Shown: positions 7,035-13,061 of the stretch, in pieces
How the letters are laid out: each line of letters opens with the position of its first letter
Position numbering within the stretch: position 1 is the first letter of the stretch
Assembly: GCA_002730655.1 (NCBI GenBank)
Contig: PCAT01000039.1
Location: 1 to 13,061, forward strand
Origin: Balneola sp.
GTDB lineage: Bacteria > Bacteroidota > Rhodothermia > Balneolales > Balneolaceae
DNA: 13,061 nucleotides
Direction of reading: 5' to 3'
Position numbers and translations under genes: made by a program
The notes under the pieces: generated by a model
Database searches by the model: none
Seen by the model: the letters and a program-made list of their open reading frames with translations, nothing else
What the model was told of the DNA's origin: nothing

Positions 7035-9323
7035 ATGGTCATTAATAATGACGGCTTGACTCCTGTCGACCAAAATAAACTAGTAATCACCAAATCAAAA
7101 TCAACTGCTGCTGGTATACCTGCAGTAATTTCCAGTACCATTCAATCGTTGAAAAAAATGGGGCCGATTAAAACAATTAAGACGCTTAAGATGGTCAATC
7201 AGAAAGCAGGATTTGACTGTCCTGGATGCGCGTGGCCAGATCCAGAACATCGTTCTTCTTTCGAGTTTTGTGAAAATGGTGCTAAAGCAGTTGCTGATGA
7301 AGCAATGAAATCTAATGTTAACAAAGCTTTTTTCGCCAAATACACAGTCAATGAATTAGCAGAGAAAAGTGATTTTTGGTTAAACAGTCAAGGGCGTATT
7401 GCAGAGCCGATGTACTTGAAGAAAGGTGGTACTAACTATCAACCTATTTCGTGGGAGGATGCGTTTTCAATGATTTCTTCCAAACTAAATAGTCTTAAAT
7501 CACCAAACAACGCAGTATTTTATACCTCCGGAAGAACTAGTAATGAGGCAGCCTTTCTATACCAAGCGTTTGTGAGGATGTACGGGACAAATAACTTACC
7601 AGATTGTTCTAACATGTGCCATGAATCTAGTGGTAAAGCTTTAGAATCCACAATAGGGATTGGTAAGGGTACAGTTACCCTAGAAGATTTTAATCATGCA
7701 GACACAATACTAGTGATTGGACAAAACCCCGGAACAAATCACCCAAGGATGCTTACAGCGTTAAGAGATGCAAAGTTGAATGGAGCACAGATTATTCACA
7801 TCAACCCTTTACCAGAAACAGGGCTAGTGAGATTCAAACACCCGCAGGATTATATGAAGTTGAAATTTAACTCAACTAAGTTAGCAGACTTCCATATTCC
7901 CATTAAAATCGGTGGTGATGCAGCATTGTTTCAAGGAATAAACAGTCTAATGATTATGGATGGAAATTTGGATAATGAATTTATCCAATCTAAGACCTCT
8001 TCATTTGAAGATTATTCAAATTCTATTGCCGATCTAGATTGGCATAGAATCTGTCAGGATACTGGATTAGAAATTGGGACAATAAAACAATTAGCCAAAA
8101 TTTTAGGCAGATCTAAATCAATTATATCGTGTTGGGCAATGGGATTGACTCAGCATAAAAACGGTGTAGCAGTAATTCAAGAAGTTGTAAACCTGCATCT
8201 ATTAGGCGGCCACATCGGACGAAGCGGGGCCGGATTGTGTCCAGTTCGTGGCCATTCTAATGTCCAAGGAAATAGAACTGTTGGGATATGGGAAGCCCCT
8301 AGCGACTCATTTACTGAACTAATGGAAATTGGTCTAAAGCACGCAATGCCCAGAAAACACGGCTTAGATGTTGTAAATGCAATTAGAGCTATGGAAACTG
8401 GTCAAGCAGATTTCCTTTTTTGTTTGGGTGGTAATTTTATTTCTGCAACTCCAGATACAAAGCGTACATCTGCAGCAGTTTCTAAGATGTCAATGGGAGT
8501 CCATGTGTCAACAAAATTAAACCGCAGCCACCTTGTACAATCTGGAGAGATGATAATCTTACCTTGTTTAGGAAGAACTGAAATTGATATTCAGGCATCT
8601 GGCCATCAATTTGTCACCGTTGAAAATTCCATGGGAATTGTACACAAATCACAAGGAAGACTGCAACCGGCATCAAAAAATCTTAGAAGTGAGCCGTGGA
8701 TAATTGCTGAGTTAGCTGCTAATACATTATTAGATTCAACAATTGATTTTCGTAAATTGGTTGAAAATTATGACGATATAAGGACGTTAATTTCAGATTG
8801 CATATCCGGTTTTGAGGATTATAACTCTAGAGTGAGGGCTGAAAATGGTTTTTACTTACCAAATCCACCGAAAGATGAATGTCGCTTCGAGACTCATAAC
8901 GGCTTGGCTAATTTTTCGATAAATGCATTACCAAATGTTGAGTTAGAAGACGATCAATTTGTTATGATGACGATACGCTCTCATGACCAATACAACACCA
9001 CAATATACGGTCTTGATGATAGATATAGGGGCCTTAAGGGAAACAGAAGAGTTGTTCTCATGAACCCCGACGATATGTTAAATTTGCAACTTAAAACTAG
9101 AGATAGAGTAGATATTTCTAGTCATTTTAATGGGACAGTTAGAAATTCCAAGCATTGGATTGTAATTCCATACAAGATTCCAAAAAGGAACATTGCAGCG
9201 TATTTCCCAGAGGCCAACGAGTTAGTGCCTCTGGATTCAACTGCAGATATTTCAAATACTCCCACCTCAAAGTGGATTATTTGTACCATCAGTGGTCAAA
9301 ATTCCATTAATGAGGAGGAGTGA
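7035..9323 (+). CDS. YdeP/FdhF2-type molybdopterin oxidoreductase (formate dehydrogenase alpha-like)
   Basis: Member of the DMSO-reductase superfamily, closest by motifs to the 'Fdh alpha-like' branch that includes E. coli YdeP (759 residues; this one 762). It has the branch signature GFDCPGCAWPDPEHR near 59, giving C62, C65 and later C79 in FCENGAKA, a reduced or unusual Fe-S ligand set at the N-terminus. DCSNMCHESSG (C191 to G200) lines up with the Sec/Cys-His active site of FDH-H, with C195 as likely Mo/W ligand and H196 after it. GGHIGRSGAGLCPVRGHSNV is the conserved middle block and RSHDQYNTTIYG near 650 opens the C-terminal molybdopterin-binding domain. No signal peptide is seen, so it is cytoplasmic. 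FdhD next door supports a sulfurated FDH-type cofactor. Activity in this branch is poorly established: formate oxidation is possible, not proven. No electron-transfer subunit is in the window. Confidence 0.92.
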   Translation: MVINNDGLTPVDQNKLVITKSKSTAAGIPAVISSTIQSLKKMGPIKTIKTLKMVNQKAGFDCPGCAWPDPEHRSSFEFCENGAKAVADEAMKSNVNKAFFAKYTVNELAEKSDFWLNSQGRIAEPMYLKKGGTNYQPISWEDAFSMISSKLNSLKSPNNAVFYTSGRTSNEAAFLYQAFVRMYGTNNLPDCSNMCHESSGKALESTIGIGKGTVTLEDFNHADTILVIGQNPGTNHPRMLTALRDAKLNGAQIIHINPLPETGLVRFKHPQDYMKLKFNSTKLADFHIPIKIGGDAALFQGINSLMIMDGNLDNEFIQSKTSSFEDYSNSIADLDWHRICQDTGLEIGTIKQLAKILGRSKSIISCWAMGLTQHKNGVAVIQEVVNLHLLGGHIGRSGAGLCPVRGHSNVQGNRTVGIWEAPSDSFTELMEIGLKHAMPRKHGLDVVNAIRAMETGQADFLFCLGGNFISATPDTKRTSAAVSKMSMGVHVSTKLNRSHLVQSGEMIILPCLGRTEIDIQASGHQFVTVENSMGIVHKSQGRLQPASKNLRSEPWIIAELAANTLLDSTIDFRKLVENYDDIRTLISDCISGFEDYNSRVRAENGFYLPNPPKDECRFETHNGLANFSINALPNVELEDDQFVMMTIRSHDQYNTTIYGLDDRYRGLKGNRRVVLMNPDDMLNLQLKTRDRVDISSHFNGTVRNSKHWIVIPYKIPKRNIAAYFPEANELVPLDSTADISNTPTSKWIICTISGQNSINEEE

Positions 9324-9328
9324 TATTG
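9312..9328 (+). promoter_or_regulatory. Shine-Dalgarno deciding the MFS start
   Basis: GAGGAGGAG sits at the end of the oxidoreductase gene. GGAGG (9314-9318) is only 1 base from the GTG at 9320 but 7 bases from the TTG at 9326, so the TTG is the better-placed start despite the codon type. Confidence 0.5.
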
Positions 9329-10573
9329 ACCAAAGGCTACCTAGAATTCTTCCTCTCAAACGCCAAATTTCGTAGGTTGTGGGCTGCTTCAGTGGTTTCA
9401 TTGTTGGGTGAATGGTTCAACACCATCGCACTATTTTTTTTGATACTGGAATACTCTGGTTCAGAATTCTTACTCGGCATATTGTTCTCAGTTAGAATGG
9501 CTTTGTTTGCAATTACTCAACCAATTAATGGACTATTAGCAGATAGAATTAGTCGTAAAAAATTAATGCTTTGGGCTAATATTTTTCAAGTATTTTTAGC
9601 ATTGACATTCTTACTTGTAGATGGAAATGAGGATATGTGGTGGTTAATATCTGTCTCAGGTTTAATGATGCTGCTGCATGGAGTCTATGTTACAGCAGAA
9701 AGAGCTGCGCTACCAAACATTGTTGATGAAGAGGATTTAATCACGGCCAATGCAATTGACAGTGCATCATGGTCTACTGCTCTATGTATTGGGGCCATGT
9801 TAGGTGGGGTCACCGTTAGTGTATGGGGCACAAATGTAGCATTTATCATTGATTCATACACATTCCTATTATCATCATTATTATTGATTCCCTTAACTTT
9901 CGAACAAAAATATGATTCTGCATCAAAAGGACCGTTAATTAGTACTGCGCTATCAAATATCAAAGTAGGTTGGACGAGAATATACCAAGATAAGAAACTC
10001 CTGAGAATAGTATTTGCTAAATCATCATGGAATTTGGCAGGAGCAGGACTAGCGGGAGTTTTCTTGGTACTAGCCGGTGCAGACCTAACAGGTTATGGCG
10101 CAGCATTTGGATTTGGATTATTTTTCTTCGCTAGAGGAATAGGTACTGGAATAGGGCCCCTCGCTGCTCGAGCGATTTTCCAAGATAAGTCTAAATGGCC
10201 GTCAGTGATCGGTATCTTAGTTTCAATATCAGGTTTCTTCTACTTACTTGTTGGTCTAACATTGGATATTTATCTCCCATTAACTGTGGCATTGATTATA
10301 TTGGCACACTCTGCTAGTGGTGGAAATTGGGTCTTGTCAACTGTTCTTACACAAACATGGGTTGAGGACGAAATACGTGGGCGAGTTTTCTCTATCGATA
10401 TGTTAATTCTAGGCACTACTGCTGCTCTATCTACATCAGTTGCCGGATTTTTGGTTGAGTATTATGACCTCTCACTAAAAAGTGGATTTATTTTATTCTC
10501 ATGTTTAATGATGGTTTGTGGTCTAGTCTTCACATATTGGAGGCCAGATGTTAAACAAAATTTGGAGCAATAG
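9326..10573 (+). CDS. MFS transporter, DHA3/EntS-like (MFS_3) family
   Basis: Integral membrane permease of about 415 residues with roughly twelve hydrophobic segments, the size and pattern of the major facilitator superfamily. The N-terminus (FRRLWAASVVSLLGEWFNTIAL) and the loop 2-3 motif GLLADRISRKK at about 69-79 match the MFS_3/DHA3 group, which contains EntS and macrolide exporters. The substrate cannot be read from the sequence. Family precedent favours export by proton antiport; the position between a redox enzyme and the hut genes allows uptake of histidine or urocanate, or export of a by-product, but neither is shown. The start is TTG 9326 (best Shine-Dalgarno spacing) or GTG 9320, which overlaps the upstream stop. 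The gene is spaced as a member of the same operon as its neighbours on both sides. Confidence 0.88.
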   Translation: MTKGYLEFFLSNAKFRRLWAASVVSLLGEWFNTIALFFLILEYSGSEFLLGILFSVRMALFAITQPINGLLADRISRKKLMLWANIFQVFLALTFLLVDGNEDMWWLISVSGLMMLLHGVYVTAERAALPNIVDEEDLITANAIDSASWSTALCIGAMLGGVTVSVWGTNVAFIIDSYTFLLSSLLLIPLTFEQKYDSASKGPLISTALSNIKVGWTRIYQDKKLLRIVFAKSSWNLAGAGLAGVFLVLAGADLTGYGAAFGFGLFFFARGIGTGIGPLAARAIFQDKSKWPSVIGILVSISGFFYLLVGLTLDIYLPLTVALIILAHSASGGNWVLSTVLTQTWVEDEIRGRVFSIDMLILGTTAALSTSVAGFLVEYYDLSLKSGFILFSCLMMVCGLVFTYWRPDVKQNLEQ

Positions 10574-10604
10574 CCTCAAAGAATTCCACTTATTGGGTGA
10601 TAAT

Positions 10605-12629
10605 ATGGAGGAAGATTGGTTAGTGCTGAGAAGGTGCTTACAAGAGGGCATCCCTAGCGATTTACCAGTTCATCCTGGATTAGATAACTCGGTCGACCAT
10701 GCCCCCAATAGGCGCAAAGTTTTGAATAATAACGAAAAGATATTGGCACTTAAAAATGCTTTAAGATACTTTGATAGTAAATTTCACACTGTGTTGGCCA
10801 GTGAATTCTTGGATGAATTAGATACTTTCGGGCGCATTACAATGCAGCGGTTTAGACCAACTGAGTACTCGATGAAAGCCTATCCAATCGATGCTTACCC
10901 AGCCAAATCTCAACAAGCAGCATCAATTATGTTGATGATTATGAATAATTTAGATCCGGCTGTAGCACAATTTCCTCATGAACTGATTACCTATGGTGGC
11001 AATGGTTCTGTATTCCAAAATTGGGCTCAATATAGATTAGTTATGCAATATTTGTGTGAAATGAGTGACGAACAAACACTTGTCATGTACTCTGGGCATC
11101 CATTAGGATTATTTCCCTCAAACAAATCTGCTCCACGCGTAGTTGTGACTAATGGAATGGTAATTCCTAATTATAGTTCTAGGGATGATTATGAAAAAAT
11201 GAATTCTTTGGGAGTATCACAATATGGCCAAATGACAGCTGGCTCATACATGTACATAGGTCCACAGGGTATAGTTCACGGGACCACTATAACTTTGCTC
11301 AATGCCGCAAGAATGCACCTAAAACTACCGGCGGAAAAGAATCTCGCAGGCGTTACATTTGTCACCTCCGGACTCGGTGGTATGTCTGGCGCACAGGCCA
11401 AAGCCGCCGTGATAAGCGGAGCAGCGTGTATTGTTGCGGAGATGAATGAACACGCTGCAGTCAAAAGACATCAACAAGGATGGTTAACTCACATATCAAA
11501 TAATGTGGATGAATCAATTGATTTGATGGTTTCAGCTGCCTCGAAGGGAGAAGCAATTTCAATTGGTCACATTGGAAATATCGTTGAACTATGGGAGAGA
11601 ATAGTTGAGAGAGACGTAAACGTAGACTTAGGTAGCGACCAAACATCACTGCATAATCCATACCAGGGCGGTTATTTTCCTGCCGACTATACATACGAAG
11701 AAAGCACTAAGATGATGTCCGACGATCCAAATAAGTTTGAACATGAGATCCAAAAAACCCTAATTCGGCACGCTAACGCAATAAATACATTATCTTCTAG
11801 AGGTATGTTTTTCTGGGATTATGGTAATGCATTTTTGCTAGAGGCATCAAGAGTGGGCGCTGATGTACTAGCCGAAGATGGCAGTTTCAGGTATCCAAGT
11901 TATGTTGAAGACATTATGGGTCCAATATGTTTTGATTACGGCTTCGGACCTTACCGATGGGTTTGTACCTCTGGTAATCCAGACGACTTAGCGAAGACTG
12001 ATGAAATTGCACGTTCTGTGTTACTTGAATTAGCCAATGAATCTAAGCCAACGATTAGACAGCAATTAACTGATAATATTAGATGGATTGAGCAAGCTGG
12101 ACAAAATCAATTAGTTGTTGGTAGTCAAGCAAGAATCCTCTATGCAAACGATGTCGGAAGAAGAAAAATCGCCTTAGCTATGAATGATGCAATCGCATCT
12201 GGTGAAATTTCATCACCAATCGTACTCGGACGAGATCATCATGATGTTTCTGGTACCGATAGCCCTTACAGAGAAACTGCTAATATCAAAGACGGGTCTA
12301 TGTTTACAGCAGATATGGCTGTACAGAACTTTGTCGGAGATTCCTTCAGAGGTGCCACCTGGATTAGTCTACATAATGGAGGTGGAGTTGGTTGGGGCGA
12401 GGTAATCAACGGAGGTTTTGGTATGTTAATTGATGGCACACAAGAATCTGCTAAGAAGATAGAATCAATGCTACACTGGGATGTAAATAATGGAGTTGCA
12501 AGACGTGCTTGGGCTAGGAATCCTGGTGCTATAGAAGCAATAAAAGTTGCAATGGACGAGAATCCTTTACTCAATGTAACAATCCCAAATATTACCGATG
12601 ATGCTATCTTTGATAACCTACTGAGGTGA
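10605..12629 (+). CDS. hutU: Urocanate hydratase, long (animal-like) form
   Basis: NAD+-dependent urocanase, second step of histidine breakdown: urocanate plus water to 4-imidazolone-5-propionate, in the cytoplasm. At 674 residues it is far longer than the roughly 555-residue bacterial enzyme and close to vertebrate UROC1 (676). It keeps blocks I associate with that form: LALKNALRYFDSKFH near the N-terminus, RAYPIDAYP-like YPIDAYP, NNLDPAVAQFPHELITYGGN, YSGHPLGLFPS, and FGPYRWVCTSGNP. The shared urocanase core is intact: YGQMTAGSYMYIGPQGIVHG, GLGGMSGAQ at 256-264 (NAD binding), FWDYGNAFLLEA, DHHDVSGTDSP, HNGGGVGWGEVINGG and NGVARRAW. C442 lies where the P. putida active-site cysteine (C410) would align. 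Start chosen at 10605, 4 bases after GGTGA (10596-10600); an upstream TTG/ATG extension from 10548 would overlap the transporter gene. Confidence 0.96.
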   Translation: MEEDWLVLRRCLQEGIPSDLPVHPGLDNSVDHAPNRRKVLNNNEKILALKNALRYFDSKFHTVLASEFLDELDTFGRITMQRFRPTEYSMKAYPIDAYPAKSQQAASIMLMIMNNLDPAVAQFPHELITYGGNGSVFQNWAQYRLVMQYLCEMSDEQTLVMYSGHPLGLFPSNKSAPRVVVTNGMVIPNYSSRDDYEKMNSLGVSQYGQMTAGSYMYIGPQGIVHGTTITLLNAARMHLKLPAEKNLAGVTFVTSGLGGMSGAQAKAAVISGAACIVAEMNEHAAVKRHQQGWLTHISNNVDESIDLMVSAASKGEAISIGHIGNIVELWERIVERDVNVDLGSDQTSLHNPYQGGYFPADYTYEESTKMMSDDPNKFEHEIQKTLIRHANAINTLSSRGMFFWDYGNAFLLEASRVGADVLAEDGSFRYPSYVEDIMGPICFDYGFGPYRWVCTSGNPDDLAKTDEIARSVLLELANESKPTIRQQLTDNIRWIEQAGQNQLVVGSQARILYANDVGRRKIALAMNDAIASGEISSPIVLGRDHHDVSGTDSPYRETANIKDGSMFTADMAVQNFVGDSFRGATWISLHNGGGVGWGEVINGGFGMLIDGTQESAKKIESMLHWDVNNGVARRAWARNPGAIEAIKVAMDENPLLNVTIPNITDDAIFDNLLR

Positions 12630-12630
12630 T
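12623..12630 (+). promoter_or_regulatory. Shine-Dalgarno of hutH overlapping the hutU stop
   Basis: GAGGTGAT, an 8-base match to the archaeal 16S tail, contains the hutU TGA and lies 3 bases before the hutH ATG at 12634, indicating translational coupling of the two hut genes. Confidence 0.75.
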
Positions 12631-12633
12631 ACA

Positions 12634-13061
12634 ATGAGTAATTCTGTATTCATAGATGGGAATACACTCTCGCCTGCTGAAGTAATGGCTGTCGCCAAAG
12701 GCTCAGCGAAATTAGAGATTACCCAAGACTCTTGGGATCGTATTATCAATTCTAGAAAAGTTGTTGACGACATTGTAAAGTCGGGTAAAGTTGTCTATGG
12801 CATAAATACTGGATTTGGTTCCCTTGTTAATACAACTATAGATTCAGAAAAATTACAGGAATTACAGATTAACCTGATTAGGTCACATGCCACAGGTCTA
12901 GGTGAACAGATGGACAAAATTTCAGTTAGGACAATGATGGTGGCCAGAGTTAATTCATTCGCAAAGGGCTACAGTGGAGTCCACCCCAATGTCGTTCAAC
13001 AATTAGTGGATTACATTAATCTCGATATAACGCCGTTTATTCCTCGTATTGGCAGTCTTGG
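12634..13061 (+). CDS. hutH: Histidine ammonia-lyase, N-terminal part (cut by window edge)
   Basis: First enzyme of histidine breakdown: non-oxidative removal of ammonia from L-histidine to give trans-urocanate, using the MIO electrophile made from an internal Ala-Ser-Gly. The 142 codons present contain the family landmarks: VVYGINTGFGSL, with Y55 matching the catalytic Tyr53 of the Pseudomonas enzyme, LQINLIRSHATGLGE, VARVNSFAKGYSGVHP and FIPRIGSLG. The window ends exactly before the expected ASG triad, so MIO formation cannot be checked here. A phenylalanine/tyrosine ammonia-lyase of the same fold is possible in principle, but the hutU gene only 4 bases upstream makes histidine the natural substrate. 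The ATG at 12634 is well supported by the strong Shine-Dalgarno just before it. Confidence 0.95.
   Translation, partial: MSNSVFIDGNTLSPAEVMAVAKGSAKLEITQDSWDRIINSRKVVDDIVKSGKVVYGINTGFGSLVNTTIDSEKLQELQINLIRSHATGLGEQMDKISVRTMMVARVNSFAKGYSGVHPNVVQQLVDYINLDITPFIPRIGSL

Noticed and set aside
7605..7622. Selenocysteine in the FdhA-like active site
   Set aside because: The codon at the Sec140-equivalent position is TGC (Cys), and there is no in-frame TGA in the gene.
10548..10604. Upstream extension of hutU into the transporter gene
   Set aside because: The ATG at 10605 has GGTGA four bases before it, while the extension overlaps the MFS coding region and matches nothing in urocanases.
12266..12634. 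A 122-residue open frame on the minus strand over the end of hutU
   Set aside because: Antisense to highly conserved urocanase blocks; no start signal and no family resemblance.
1..13061. tRNA or rRNA genes, CRISPR arrays, insertion sequences, attachment sites
   Set aside because: Gaps between genes are at most about 80 bases and contain no cloverleaf, repeat array or transposase; no such feature is visible.

Overview
The window is a dense, AT-rich piece of archaeal chromosome: eleven protein genes, no gap over about 80 bases, and no RNA gene or mobile element that I can see. A proteasome-activating nucleotidase with a C-terminal HbYX tail, an archaeal MBF1 with zinc ribbon plus HTH, and an archaeal-type Tsr3 point firmly to Archaea. 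AT-rich composition, a heterotrophic gene set with a complete-looking histidine degradation branch, and folate-type one-carbon enzymes suggest an uncultivated marine euryarchaeote of the Poseidoniales (Marine Group II)/Thermoplasmata kind. That lineage is an inference from gene content, not a proven assignment.

Layout. 1-2163 (+): methionyl-tRNA synthetase with fused C-terminal tRNA-binding OB domain, cut by the left edge. 2164-5090 (-): a three-gene block read right to left, made of PAN, glutamate formiminotransferase and formimino-THF cyclodeaminase. Its last stop codon abuts the metG stop with no spacer. 5091-5170: an 80-base divergent promoter region. 5171-6977 (+): a tight block of aMBF1, tsr3 and fdhD with abutting or overlapping ends. 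6978-7034: a short gap with a good archaeal TATA box. 7035-13061 (+): a second block of a YdeP/FdhF2-type molybdopterin oxidoreductase, an MFS transporter, urocanate hydratase and histidine ammonia-lyase, the last cut by the right edge just before its MIO-forming Ala-Ser-Gly.

How the genes fit together. HutH and HutU convert histidine to urocanate and then imidazolone propionate. An imidazolonepropionase (HutI), not in the window, would give N-formimino-glutamate. The two minus-strand enzymes would then move the formimino group to tetrahydrofolate and deaminate it to 5,10-methenyl-THF, releasing glutamate and ammonia. The same locus therefore carries both ends of the histidine-to-glutamate/C1 route. 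Between them lie FdhD (sulfurtransferase for formate-dehydrogenase-type Mo/W cofactor), its likely client FdhA-like oxidoreductase, and a transporter. The oxidoreductase, the transporter and the two Hut genes are spaced as one operon. This raises the testable idea that C1 (formate) or another redox step is coupled to histidine catabolism. The urocanase is the long form of about 675 residues that resembles animal urocanase rather than the roughly 555-residue bacterial HutU.

Other points: a well-placed Shine-Dalgarno and in-frame ATG inside metG could yield a free Trbp111-like tRNA-binding protein, and several genes have a strong Shine-Dalgarno better spaced for the second possible start than the first.
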